Shown here one piece after another: positions 40,601 to 53,763 of a stretch of 64,000 nt of DNA; the stretch's first letter is position 1, and the number at the start of each line of letters is the position of its first letter. The position numbers and the translations under genes are program-made. Source of the DNA: Portulaca oleracea (lineage: Eukaryota; Streptophyta; Magnoliopsida; Caryophyllales; Portulacaceae). The stretch lies in NCBI GenBank assembly GCA_029582165.1, contig CM055875.1:13800544-13864543 (forward strand), in the 5' to 3' direction. A model generated the notes under the pieces. That model ran no database searches. It saw nothing but the letters and a program-made list of their open reading frames with translations, and had not been told where the DNA came from.

Positions 40601-40860
40601 TGTTTGGATTGTATTTAAACTCCAGCGTGTGGCCGTGCATGTTTTATGTGTGTTTGGATTGTATTAGAATTCCGGCATGTGGCCGTGCATGTTTTATGTG
40701 TGTTAGGATTGTATTTGAATTTCGGCGTGTGGCCGTTAATGGTTTAAGTTGTGTTTGGATTGTATTTGAACTCCAGCGTGTGGCCGTGCATGTTTTATGT
40801 GTGTTTGGATTGTATTTGAACTCCGGCGTGTGGCCGTGAGTGATTTAAGTTGTGTTTAGA
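31580..40860 (+). repeat. ~9.96-kb large duplication, right copy
   Basis: This is the partner of 21.62-30.87 kb. The offset drifts from 9,950 to 9,979 bp, by steps that coincide with short core deletions in one copy or the other. At 39267-39282 a garbled stretch (AGAGATCAACCGAGCAGG) stands where the left copy has an ordinary AGTGTTCGGCCG core. Confidence 0.75.
35113..39640 (+). repeat. ~5.66-kb duplication, left copy
   Basis: This is part of the right ~9.96-kb copy, duplicated again at an offset of 5,682 falling to 5,640 bp (35113 to 40795, 36772 to 42432, 37938 to 43583, 39446 to 45086). The markers TTTAGACTCC and GTACTCAAC are shared. The match ends near 39.64 kb, where this copy goes to GTATTAGAACTCC and the partner goes to GGATGGTATTTG. 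Confidence 0.65.
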
Positions 40861-43800
40861 ATGTATTTGAACTCCGGCATGTGGCCGTGCATGTTTTATG
40901 TGTGTTTGGTCTGTATTTGAACTCCGGCGTGTGGCCGTGCATGTTTTATGTGTGTTTGGATTGTATTTGAACTCCGACGTGTGGCCGTGCATGTTTTATG
41001 TGTTTGGATTGTATTTGAACTTCGGTGTGGCCGCATGTTTTATGTGTGTTTGGATTGTATTTGAACTCAGCGTGTGGCCGTGCATGTTTTATGTGTGTTT
41101 GGATTGTATTAGAATTCCGGCTTGTGGCCGTGAATGGTTTAAGTTGTTTTTGGATTGAATTTGAACTCCGGCGTGTGGCCGTGCATGTTTTATGTGTGTT
41201 AGGATTATATTTGAACTCCGGTATGTGGCTGTGAGTTGTTTAAGTTGTGTTTGGATTGTATTTAAACTCCAGCGTGTGGCCGTGCATGTTTTATGTGTGT
41301 TTGGATTGTATTTGAACTCTGGTGTGTGGTCGTGAATGGTTTCAGTTGTGCTTGGATTATATTTGAACTCCGGCGTGTGGCCGTGCATGTTTTATGTGTG
41401 TTTGGATTGTATTTGAACTCCGGCGTGTGGCCGTGAGTGATTTAAGTTGTGTTTAGAATGTATTTGAACTCCGGCATGTGGCCGTGCATGTTTTATGTGT
41501 GTTTGGTCTGTATTTGAACTCCGGCGTGTGGCCGTGCATGTTTTATGTGTGTTTGGATTGTATTAAAACTCCAGCATGTGGCCGTAAATGGTTTAAGTTG
41601 TGTTTGGATTGTATTTGAACTCCGACGTGTGGCCGTGCATGTTTTATGTGTGTTTGGATTGTATTTGAACTCCGGTGTGTGGCCGTGCATGTTTTATGTG
41701 TGTTTGGATTGTATTTGAACTCCGGTGTGTGGCCGTGCATGTTTTATGTGTGTTGGATTGTATTTGAACTCCGGTGTGGTCGTGAATGGTTTAAGTTGTG
41801 TTTGGATTATATTTGAACTCCGTGTGGCCGCATGTTTTAAGTGTGTTTGGATTGTATTTGAACTCGCTGTGGCCGTGAATGGTTTAAGTTGTGTTTGGAT
41901 TGTATTTGAACTCCGCGGTGGCCGCATGTTTTATGTGTGTTTGGATTGTATTTGATCTCCGGCATGTGGCCGTTAATGGTTTAAGTTGTGTTTGGATTAT
42001 ATTTGAACTCCGTGTGGCCGTGCATGTTTTATGTGTGTTTGGATTGTATTCGAACTTCGCGTATAGTCGTCAATTGTTTAAGTTGTGTTTGGATTGTATT
42101 TGAACTCCGGCGTGGCCGCATGGTTTTATGTGTGTTTGGATTGTATTTCAACTCCGGCGTGTGGCCGTTAATAGTTTAAGTTGTGTTCGGATTGTATTTG
42201 AAGTCCGGCGTGTGGCCGTGAATGGTTTAAGTTGTGTTTGGATTGTATTTGAACTCTGGCGTGTGGCCTTGCATGTTTTATGTGTGTTTAGATTGTATTT
42301 GATCTCCGGCGTGTGGCCATGAATGGTTTAAGTTGAGTTTGGATTGTATTTGAACTCCGGTGTGTGGCTGTAAATGGTTTAAGTTGTGTTTGGATTATAT
42401 CTGAACTCCGGCGTGTGGCCGTGCATGTTTTATGTGTGCTTGGATTGTATTTGAACTTCGGCGTATAGTCGTGAATTGTTTAAGTTTTGTTTGGATTGTA
42501 TTTCAACTACGGCGTGTGGCCGTGCATGTTTTATGTGTGTTTGGATTATATTTAGACTCCGGCGTGTGGTCGTTAATGGCTTATGTTGTGTTTGGATTGT
42601 ATTTGAAGTCCGGCGTGTGGCCGTGAATGGTTTAAGTTGTGTTTGAATTGTATTTGAACTCTGGCGTGTGGCCGTGCATGTTTTATGTGTGTTTAGATTG
42701 TATTTGAACTCCGGCGTGTGGCCGTGAATGGTTTAAGTTGAGTTTGGATTGTATTTAAACTCCGGCGTGTGGCCGTGCATGTTTTATGTGTGTTTGGATT
42801 GTATTTGAACTCCGGCGTGTGGCCGTGAGTGATTTAAGTTGTGTTTAGAATGTATTTGAACTCCGGCATGTGGCCGTGCATGTTTTATGTGTGTTTGGTC
42901 CAGATTTGAACTCCGCGTGTGGTCGTGCATGTTTTATGTGTGTTTGGATTGTATTTGAACTCCAGCATGTGGCCGTAAGGGGTTTATGTTGTGTTTGGAA
43001 TTTATTTGAACTCCGACGTGGTCGCATGTTTTATGTGTGTTTGGATTGTATTTGAACTCCGCTGTGGCCGTGAATGGTTTAAGTTGTGTTTGGATTGTAT
43101 TTGAACTCCAGCGTCGCCGTGCATGTTTTATGTGTGTTTGGATTGTATTTCAACTCCGTGTGGCGTTAATGGTTTAAGTTGTGTTTGGATTGTATTTGAA
43201 CTCCGGCGTGTGGCCGTGCATGTTTTATGTGTGTTTGGATTATATTTGAACTCCGGTATGTGGCTGTGAGTTGTTTAAGTTGTGTTTGGATTGTATTTAA
43301 ACTCCAGCGTGGCCGTGCATGTTTTATGTGTGTTTGGATTGTATTTGAACTCTGGTGTGTGGTCGTGAATGGTTTAAGTTGTGTTTGGATTATATTTGAA
43401 CTCCGGCGTGTGGCCGTGCATGTTTTATGTGTGTTTGGATTGTATTTGAACTCCGGCGTGTGGCCGTGAATGGTTTAAGTTGTGTTTGGATTGTATTTGA
43501 ACTCCAGCGTGTGGCCGTGCATGTTTTATGTGTGTTTGGATTGTATTTGATCTCCGGCATGTGGCCGTTAATGGTTTAAGTTGTGTTTGGATTATATTTG
43601 AACTCCGGCGTGTGGCCGTGCATGTTTTATGTGTGTTTGGATTGTACTCAACTTCGGCGTATAGTCGTCAATTGTTTAAGTTGTGTTTGGATTGTATTTG
43701 AACTCCGGTGTGTGGCCGTGCAGGTTTTATGTGTGTTTGGATTGTATTTCAACTCCGGCGTGTGGCCGTTAATGGTTTAAGTTGTGTTTGGATTGTATTT

Positions 43801-45285
43801 GAAGTCCAGCGTGTGGCCGTGAATGGTTTAAGTTGTGTTTGGATTGTATTTGAACTCTGGCGTGTGGCCGTGCATGTTTTATGTTTGTTTAGATTGTATT
43901 TGAACTCCGGCGTGTGGCCGTGATGGTTTAAGTTGAGTTTGGATTGTATTTGAACTCCGGTGTGTGGCCGTAAATGGTTTAAGTTGTGTTTGGATTATAT
44001 TTGAACTCCGGTGTGGCCGTGAGTGATTAAGTTGTGTTTAGAATGTATTTGAACTCCGGCATGTGGCCGTGCATGTTTTATGTGTGTTTGGACTGTATTT
44101 GAACTCCGGCGTGTGGCCGTGCATGTTTTATGTGTGTTTGGATTGTATTTGAACTCCAGCGTCTGGCCGTGAATGGTTTAAGTTGTATTTGGATTGCATT
44201 TGAACTCCGTCGTGTGGTCGTGCATGTTTTATGTGTGTTTGGATTGTATTTGAACTCTGGCGTGTGGCCGTGCATGTTTTATGTGTGTTTGGTCTGTATT
44301 TGAACTCCGGTGTCTGGCCATGAATGGTTTAAGTTGTGTTTGGATTATATTTGAACTCCGGCGTGTGGCCGTGCATGTTTTATGTGTGTTTGGATTGTAT
44401 TAGAACTCTGGCATGTGGCCGTAAATGGTTTAAGTTGTGTTTGGATTGTATTTTAACTCCGGCATGTGGCCGAGCATGTTTTATGTGTGTTTGGATTGTA
44501 TTTGAACTCCGGCGTGTGGCCGTGCATGTTTTATGTGTGTTTGGATTGTATTTGAACTCCGGCGTGGCCGTGAGTGTTTTAAGTTGTGTTTAGAATGTAT
44601 TTGAACTCCGGCATGTGGCCGTGCATGTTTTATGTGTGTTTGGTCTGTATTTGAACTCCGCGTGGTCGTGCATGTTTTATGTTTGTTTGGATTGTATTAG
44701 AACTCCAGCATGTGGCCGTAAATGGTTTAAGTTGTGTTTGGATTGTATTTGAACTCCGACGTGTGGCCGTGCATGTTTTATGTGTGTTTGGATTGTAATT
44801 GAACTCCGGTGTGTGGCCGTGCATGTTTTATGTGTGTTTGGATTGTATTTGAACTCCGGCGTGTGGTCGTGAATGGTTTAAGTTGTGTTTGGATTGTATT
44901 TGAACTCCGGTGTTAGTAGTGCATGTTTTATGTGTGTTTGGATTGTATTTCAACTCCGGCGTGTGGCCGTTAATGGTTTAAGTTGTGTTAGGATTGTATT
45001 TGAACTCCGGCATGTGGCCGTGCATGTTTTATGTGTGTTTGGATTATATTTGAACTCCGATATGTGGCTGTGAGTTGTTTAAGTTGTGTTTGGATTGTAT
45101 TTAAACTCCAGCGTGTGGCCGTGCATGTTTTATGTGTGTTTGGATTGTATTAGAATTCCGGCATGTGGCCGTGCATGTTTTATGTGTGTTAGGATTGTAT
45201 TTGAATTTCGGCGTGTGGCCGTCAATGGTTTAAGTTGTGTTTGGATTGTATTTGAACTCCGGCTGTGGCCGTGCATGTTTCATGT
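40795..45285 (+). repeat. ~5.66-kb duplication, right copy
   Basis: This is the partner of 35.1-39.64 kb. It carries a replaced tract at about 44.09-44.57 kb (listed separately) and eroded cores near 41.75-42.12 and 42.9-43.3 kb that explain the shrinking offset. Confidence 0.65.
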
Positions 45286-47040
45286 GTGTTTGGATGGTAT
45301 TTGAACTCCAGCGTCTGGCCGTGAATGGTTTAAGTTGTATTTGGATTGCATTTGAACTCCGTCGTGTGGTCGTGCATGTTTTATGTGTGTTTGGATTGTA
45401 TTTGAACTCCGGCGTGTGGCCGTGCATGTTTTATGTGTGTTTAGATTGTATTATAACTCCGGCGTGTGGCCGTGAGTGGTTTAAAATGTGTTTGGATTGT
45501 ATTTGAACTTCGTCGTGTGGCCGTGAATGGTTTAAGTTGTGATTGGATTGTATTTGAACTCCAGTGTTCGGCCGTGCATGTTTTATGTGTGTTTGGATTG
45601 TATTTCAACTCCGACGTGTGGCCGTTAATGGTTTAAGTTGTGTTAGGATTGTATTTGAACTCCGGCATGTAGCCGTGCATGTTTTATGTGTGTTTGGATT
45701 ATATTTGAACTCCGGTATGTGGCTGTGAGTTGTTTAAGTTGTGTTTGGATTGTATTTAAACTCCAGCGTGTGGCCGTGCATGTTTTATGTGTGTTTGGAT
45801 TGTATTAGAATTCCGGCATGTGGCCGTGCATGTTTTATGTGTGTTAGGATTGTATTTGAATTTCGGCGTGTGGCCGTGAATGGTTTAAGTTGTGTTTGGA
45901 TTGTATTTGAACTCCGGCTGTGGCCGTGCATGTTTCATGTGTGTTTGGATTGTATTAGAACTCCAGCATGTGGCCGTAAATGGTTTAAGTTGTGTTTGAT
46001 TTGTATTTGAACTCCGTCGTGTGGCCGTGCATGTTTTATGTGTGTTTGGATTGTATTTGAACTCCGGTGTGTGGCCGTGCTTGTTTTTTGTGTGTTTGGA
46101 TTGTATTTGAACTCCGGTGTGTGGTCGTGAATGGTTTAAGTTGCGTTTGGATTATATTTGAAGTCCGGCGTGTGGCCGTGCATGTTTTATGTGTGTTTGG
46201 ATTGTATTAGAATTCCGGCATGTGGCCGTGCATGTTTTATGTGTGTTAGGATTGTATTTGAATTTCGGCGTGTGGCCGTGAATGGTTTAAGTTGTGTTTG
46301 GATTGTATTTGAACTCCGGCTGTGGCCGTGCATGTTTCATGTGTGTTTGGATTGTATTAGAACTCCAGCATGTGGCCGTAAATGGTTTAAGTTGTGTTTG
46401 ATTTGTATTTGAACTCCGACGTGTGGCCGTGCATGTTTTATGTGTGTTTGGATTGTATTTGAACTCCGGTGTGTGGCCGTGCATGTTTTATGTGTGTTTG
46501 GATTGTATTTGAACTCCGGTGTGTGGTCGTGAATGGTTTAAGTTGCGTTTGGATTATATTTGAAGTCCGGCGTGTGGCCGTGCATGTTTTATGTGTGTTT
46601 GGATTGTATTAGAACTCTAGCATGTGGCCGTAAATGGTTTAAGTTGTGTTTGGATTGTATTTGAACTCCGACGTGTGGCCGTGCATGTTTTATTTGTGTT
46701 TGGATTGTATTTGAACTCCGGTGTGTGGCCGTGCATGTTTTATGTGTGTTTGGATTGTATTTGAACTCCGGCGTGTGGCCGTGAGTGATTTAAGTTGTGT
46801 TTAGAATGTATTTGAACTCCGGCATGTGGCCGTGCATGTTTTATGTGTGTTTGGTCTGTATTTGAACTCCGGCGTGTGGTCGTGCATGTTTTATGTGTGT
46901 TTGGATTGTATTAGAACTCCAGCATGTGGCCGTAAATGGTTTAAGTTGTGTTTGGATTGTATTTGAACTCTGACGTGTGGCCGTGCATGTTTTATGTGTG
47001 TTTAGATTGTAATTGAACTCCGGTGTGTGGCCGTGCATGT
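41493..47040 (+). repeat. ~6.08-kb duplication, left copy
   Basis: Landmarks at 41493, 42432, 43583, 45086, 45741, 46158 and 46841 reappear at 47547, 48503, 49664, 51175, 51830, 52247 and 52924 (offset 6,054 to 6,089 bp). It includes a module with a TTTAAACTCCAGCG head, a GTGTTAGGATTG join and a shortened GGCTGTGGCC core that is itself repeated at 45086, 45741 and, in part, 46158. Confidence 0.75.
44090..44570 (+). repeat. In-register replacement tract (~480 bp)
   Basis: On both sides of this tract the sequence matches 49.7-50.16 and 50.65-53.1 kb at an almost constant offset (6,081 to 6,089 bp), but the tract does not. Its first half resembles the GCGTCTGGCCG / ATTGCATTTG units at 45.29-45.42 kb. 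Its second half, with GTATTTTAACTCC and GGCCGAGCATG, matches 52.63-52.85 kb and 17.33-17.5 kb. The replaced and replacing stretches are nearly the same length. This fits gene conversion or a double exchange (inference). Confidence 0.6.
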
Positions 47041-47546
47041 TTTATGTGTGTTTGGATTGTATTTGAACTCCGGCGTGTGGCCGTGAATGGTTTAAGTTGT
47101 GTTTGGATTGTATTTGAACTCCAGCGTTCGGCCGTGCATGTTTTATGTGTGTTTGGATTGTATTTCAACTCCGGCGTGTGGCCGTTAATGGTTTAAGTTG
47201 TGTTAGGATTGTATTTGAACTCCGGCATGTAGCCGTGCATGTTTTATGTGTGTTTGGATTATATTTGAACTCCGGTATGTGGCTGTGAGTTGTTTAAGTT
47301 GTGTTTGGATTGTATTTAAACTCCAGCGTGTGGCCGTGCATGTTTTATGTGTGTTTGGATTGTATTTGAACTCTGGTGTGTGGTCGTGAATGGTTTAAGT
47401 TGTGTTTGGATTATATTTGAACTCCGGCGTGTGGCCGTGCATGTTTTATGTGTGTTTGGATTGTATTTGAACTCCGGCGTGTGGCCGTGAGTGATTTAAG
47501 TTGTGTTTAGAATGTATTTGAACTCCGGCATGTGGCCGTGCATGTT

Positions 47547-50500
47547 TTATGTGTGTTTGGTCTGTATTTGAACTCCGGCGTGTGGCCGTGCATGTTTTAT
47601 GTGTGTTTGGATTGTATTAAAACTCCAGCATGTGGCCGTAAATGGTTTAAGTTGTGTTTGGATTGTATTTGAACTCCGACGTGTGGCCGTGCATGTTTTA
47701 TGTGTGTTTGGATTGTATTTGAACTCCGGTGTGTGGCCGTGCATGTTTTATGTGTGTTTGGATTGTATTTGAACTCCGGTGTGTGGCCGTGCATGTTTTA
47801 TGTGTGTTTGGATTGTATTTGAACTCCGGTGTGTGGTCGTGAATGGTTTAAGTTGTGTTTGGATTATATTTGAACTCCGGCGTGTGGCCGTGCATGTTTT
47901 AAGTGTGTTTGGATTGTATTTGAACTCCGGCGTGTGGCCGTGAATGGTTTAAGTTGTGTTTGGATTGTATTTGAACTCCGGCGTGTGGCCGTGCATGTTT
48001 TATGTGTGTTTGGATTGTATTTGATCTCCGGCATGTGGCCGTTAATGGTTTAAGTTGTGTTTGGATTATATTTGAACTCCGGCGTGTGGCCGTGCATGTT
48101 TTATGTGTGTTTGGATTGTATTCGAACTTCGGCGTATAGTCGTCAATTGTTTAAGTTGTGTTTGGATTGTATTTGAACTCCGGCGTGTGGCCGTGCTGGT
48201 TTTATGTGTGTTTGGATTGTATTTCAACTCCGGCGTGTGGCCGTTAATAGTTTAAGTTGTGTTTGGATTGTATTTGAAGTCCGGCGTGTGGCCGTGAATG
48301 GTTTAAGTTGTGTTTGGATTGTATTTGAACTCTGGCGTGTGGCCTTGCATGTTTTATGTGTGTTTAGATTGTATTTGATCTCCGGCGTGTGGCCATGAAT
48401 GGTTTAAGTTGAGTTTGGATTGTATTTGAACTCCGGTGTGGTAAATGGTTTAAGTTGTGTTTGGATTATATCTGAACTCCGGCGTGTGGCCGTGCATGTT
48501 TTATGTGTGCTTGGATTGTATTTGAACTTCGGCGTATAGTCGTGAATTGTTTAAGTTTTGTTTGGATTGTATTTCAACTACGGCGTGTGGCCGCATGTTT
48601 TATGTGTGTTTGGATTATATTTAGACTCCGGCGTGTGGTCGTTAATGGCTTATGTTGTGTTTGGATTGTATTTGAAGTCCGGCGTGTGGCCGTGAATGGT
48701 TTAAGTTGTGTTTGAATTGTATTTGAACTCTGGCGTGTGGCCGTGCATGTTTTATGTGTGTTTAGATTGTATTTGAACTCCGGCGTGTGGCCGTGAATGG
48801 TTTAAGTTGAGTTTGGATTGTATTTAAACTCCGGCGTGTGGGCGTGCATGTTTTATGTGTGTTTGGATTGTATTTGAATCGCGCGTGTGGCCGTGGAGTG
48901 ATTTAAGTTGTGTTTAGAATGTATTTGAACTCCGCATGTGGTCGCATGTTTTATGTGTGTTTGGATTGTATTTGAACTCCGGCGTGTGGCCGTGCATGTT
49001 TTATGTGTGTTTGGATTGTATTAGAACTCCAGCATGTGGCCGTAAGTGGTTTAAGTTGTGTTTGGAATTTATTTGAACTCCGACGTGTGGTCGTGCATGT
49101 TTTATGTGTGTTTGGATTGTATTTGAACTCCGGCGTGTGGCCGTGAATGGTTTAAGTTGTGTTTGGATTGTATTTGAACTCCAGCGTTCGGCCGTGCATG
49201 TTTTATGTGTGTTTGGATTGTATTTCAACTCCGGCGTGTGGCCGTTAATGGTTTAAGTTGTGTTTGGATTGTATTTGAACTCCGGCGTGTGGCCGTGCAT
49301 GTTTTATGTGTGTTTGGATTATATTTGAACTCCGGTATGTGGCTGTGAGTTGTTTAAGTTGTGTTTGGATTGTATTTAAACTCCAGCGTGTGGCCGTGCA
49401 TGTTTTATGTGTGTTTGGATTGTATTTGAACTCTGGTGTGTGGTCGTGAATGGTTTAAGTTGTGTTTGGATTATATTTGAACTCCGGCGTGTGGCCGTGC
49501 ATGTTTTATGTGTGTTTGGATTGTATTTGAACTCCGGCGTGTGGCCGTGAATGGTTTAAGTTGTGTTTGGATTGTATTTGAACTCCAGCGTGTGGCCGTG
49601 CATGTTTTATGTGTGTTTGGATTGTATTTGATCTCCGGCATGTGGCCGTTAATGGTTTAAGTTGTGTTTGGATTATATTTGAACTCCGGCGTGTGGCCGT
49701 GCATGTTTTATGTGTGTTTGGATTGTACTCAACTTCGGCGTATAGTCGTCAATTGTTTAAGTTGTGTTTGGATTGTATTTGAACTCCAGCGTGTGGCCGT
49801 GCAGGTTTTATGTGTGTTTGGATTGTATTTCAACTCCGGCGTGTGGCCGTTAATGGTTTAAGTTGTGTTTGGATTGTATTTGAAGTCCAGCGTGTGGCCG
49901 TGAATGGTTTAAGTTGTGTTTGGATTGTATTTGAACTCTGGCGTGTGGCCGTGCATGTTTTATGTTTGTTTAGATTGTATTTGAACTCCGGCGTGTGGCC
50001 GTGATGGTTTAAGTTGAGTTTGGATTGTATTTGAACTCCGGTGTGTGGCCGTAAATGGTTTAAGTTGTGTTTGGATTATATTTGAACTCCGGCGTGTGGC
50101 CGTGAGTGATTAAGTTGTGTTTAGAATGTATTTGAACTCCGGCATGTGGCCGTGCATGTTTTATGTGTGTTTGGTCTGTATTTGAACTCTGGCGTGTGGC
50201 CGTGCATGTTTTATGTGTGTTTGGATTGTATTAGAACTCCAGCATGTGGCCGTAAATGGTTTAAGTTGTGTTTGATTTGTATTTGAACTCCGACGTGTGG
50301 CCGTGCATGTTTTATGTGTGTTTGGATTGTATTTGAACTCCGGTGTGTGGCCGTGCATGTTTTATGTGTGTTTGGATTGTATTTGAACTCTGGTATGTGG
50401 TCGTGAATGGTTTAAGTTGTGTTTGGATTATATTTGAAGTCCGGCGTGTGGCCGTGCATGTTTTATGTGTGTTTGGATTGTATTAGAACTCTAGCATGTG

Positions 50501-53121
50501 GCCGTAAATGGTTTAAGTTGTGTTTGGATTGTATTTGAACTCCGACGTGTGGCCGTGCATGTTTTATTTGTGTTTGGATTGTATTTGAACTCCGGTGTGT
50601 GGCCGTGCATGTTTTATGTGTGTTTGGATTGTATTTGAACTCCGGCGTGTGGCCGTGAGTGATTTAAGTTGTGTTTAGAATGTATTTGAACTCCGGCATG
50701 TGGCCGTGCATGTTTTATGTGTGTTTGGTCTGTATTTAAACTCCGGCGTGTGGTCGTGCATGTTTTATGTTTGTTTGGATTGTATTAGAACTCCAGCATG
50801 TGGCCGTAAATGGTTTAAGTTGTGTTTGGATTGTATTTGAACTCTGACGTGTGGCCGTGCATGTTTTATGTGTGTTTGGATTGTAATTGAACTCCGGTGT
50901 GTGGCCGTGCATGTTTTATGTGTGTTTGGATTGTATTTGAACTCCGGCGTGTGGTCGTGAATGGTTTAAGTTGTGATTGGATTGTATTTGAACTCCAGTG
51001 TTCGGCCGTGCATGTTTTATGTGTGTTTGGATTGTATTTCAACTCCGACGTGTGGCCGTGAATGGTTTAAGTTGTGTTAGGATTGTATTTGAACTCCGGC
51101 ATGTAGCCGTGCATGTTTTATGTGTGTTTGGATTATATTTGAACTCCGGTATGTGGCTGTGAGTTGTTTAAGTTGTGTTTGGATTGTATTTAAACTCCAG
51201 CGTGTGGCCGTGCATGTTTTATGTGTGTTTGGATTGTATTAGAATTCCGGCATGTGGCCGTGCATGTTTTATGTGTGTTAGGATTGTATTTGAATTTCGG
51301 CGTGTGGCCGTGAATGGTTTAAGTTGTGTTTGGATTGTATTTGAACTCCGGCTGTGGCCGTGCATGTTTCATGTGTGTTTGGATGGTATTTGAACTCCAG
51401 CGTCTGGCCGTGAATGGTTTAAGTTGTATTTGGATTGCATTTGAACTCCGTCGTGTGGTCGTGCATGTTTTATGTGTGTTTGGATTGTATTTGAACTCCG
51501 GCGTGTGGCCGTGCATGTTTTATGTGTGTTTAGATTGTATTATAACTCCGGCGTGTGGCCGTGAGTGGTTTAAAATGTGTTTGGATTGTATTTGAACTTC
51601 GGCGTGTGGCCGTGAATGGTTTAAGTTGTGTTTGGATTGTATTTGAACTCTGGCGTGTGGCCGTGCATGTTTTATGTGTGTTTGGATTGTATTTCAACTC
51701 CGGCGTGTGGCCGTTAATGGTTTAAGTTGTGTTAGGATTGTATTTGAACTCCGGCATGTAGCCGTGCATGTTTTATGTGTGTTTGGATTATATTTGAACT
51801 CCGGTATGTGGCTGTGAGTTGTTTAAGTTGTGTTTGGATTGTATTTAAACTCCAGCGTGTGGCCGTGCATGTTTTATGTGTGTTTGGATTGTATTAGAAT
51901 TCCGGCATGTGGCCGTGCATGTTTTATGTGTGTTAGGATTGTATTTGAATTTCGGCGTGTGGCCGTGAATGGTTTAAGTTGTGTTTGGATTGTATTTGAA
52001 CTCCGGCTGTGGCCGTGCATGTTTCATGTGTGTTTGGATTGTATTAGAACTCCAGCATGTGGCCGTAAATGGTTTAAGTTGTGTTTGATTTGTATTTGAA
52101 CTCCGACGTGTGGCCGTGCATGTTTTATGTGTGTTTGGATTGTATTTGAACTCCGGTGTGTGGCCGTGCATGTTTTATGTGTGTTTGGATTGTATTTGAA
52201 CTCCGGTGTGTGGTCGTGAATGGTTTAAGTTGCGTTTGGATTATATTTGAAGTCCGGCGTGTGGCCGTGCATGTTTTATGTGTGTTTGGATTGTATTAGA
52301 ATTCCGGCATGTGGCCGTGCATGTTTTATGTGTGTTAGGATTGTATTTGAATTTCGGCGTGTGGCCGTGAATGGTTTAAGTTGTGTTTGGATTGTATTTG
52401 AACTCCGGCTGTGGCCGTGCATGTTTCATGTGTGTTTGGATTGTATTAGAACTCCAGCATGTGGCCGTAAATGGTTTAAGTTGTGTTTGATTTGTATTTG
52501 AACTCCGACGTGTGGCCGTGCATGTTTTATGTGTGTTTGGATTGTATTTGAACTCCGGTGTGTGGCCGCATGTTTTATGTGTGTTGGGATTGTTTTTGAA
52601 CTCCGGTGTGGTCGTGAATGGTTTAAGTTGTGTTTGGATTATATTTGAACTCCGGCGTGTGGCCGTGCATGTTTTATGTGTGTTTGGATTGTATTAGAAC
52701 TCTGGCATGTGGCCGTAAATGGTTTAAGTTGTGTTTGGATTGTATTTTAACTCCGGCATGTGGCCGAGCATGTTTTATGTGTGTTTGGATTGTATTTGAA
52801 CTCCGGCGTGTGGCCGTGCATGTTTTATGTGTGTTTGGATTGTATTTGAACTCCGCGGTGGCCGTGAGTGATTTAAGTTGTGTTTAGAATGTATTTGAAC
52901 TCCGGCATGTGGCCGTGCATGTTTTATGTGTGTTTGGTCTGTATTTGAACTCCGGCGTGTGGTCGTGCATGTTTTATGTGTGTTTGGATTGTATTAGAAC
53001 TCCAGCATGTGGCCGTAAATGGTTTAAGTTGTGTTTGGATTGTATTTGAACTCCGACGTGTGGCCGTGCATGTTTTATGTGTGTTTGGATTGTATTTGAA
53101 CTCCGACGTGTGGCCGTGCAT
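47547..53121 (+). repeat. ~6.08-kb duplication, right copy
   Basis: This is the partner of 41.49-47.04 kb. Around 48.43-48.96 kb there are several short deletions (for example CCGGTGTGGTAAATGG near 48436, where the partner has a full core). Between 50.16 and 50.65 kb it keeps the older sequence, also seen at 28.46 and 38.44 kb, that the left copy has lost. Confidence 0.75.
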
Positions 53122-53763
53122 GTTTTATGTGTGTTTGGATTGTATTTGAACTCCGGCGTGTGGCCGTGAATGGTTTAAGTTGTGTTTGGATTGTATTTGA
53201 ACTCCAGCGTTCGGCCGTGCATGTTTTATGTGTGTTTGGATTGTATTTCAACTCCGGCGTGTGGCCGTTAATGGTTTAAGTTGTGTTAGGATTGTATTTG
53301 AACTCCGGCATGTGGCCGTGCATGTTTTATGTGTGTTTGGATTATATTTGAACTCCGATATGTGGCTGTGAGTTGTTTAAGTTGTGTTTGGATTGTATTT
53401 AAACTCCAGCGTGTGGCCGTGCATGTTTTATGTGTGTTTGGATTGTATTAGAATTCCGGCATGTGGCCGTGCATGTTTTATGTGTGTTTGGATTGTATTT
53501 GAATTTCGGCGTGTGGCCGTGAATGGTTTAAGTTGTGTTTGGATTGTATTTGAACTCCGGCTGTGGCCGTGCATGTTTCATGTGTGTTTGGATGGTATTT
53601 GAACTCCAGCGTCTGGCCGTGAATGGTTTAAGTTGTATTTGGATTGCATTTGAACTCCGTCGTGTGGTCGTGCATGTTTTATGTGTGTTTGGATTGTATT
53701 TGAACTCCGGCGTGTGGCCGTGCATGTTTTATGTGTGTTTAGATTGTATTATAACTCCGGCGT

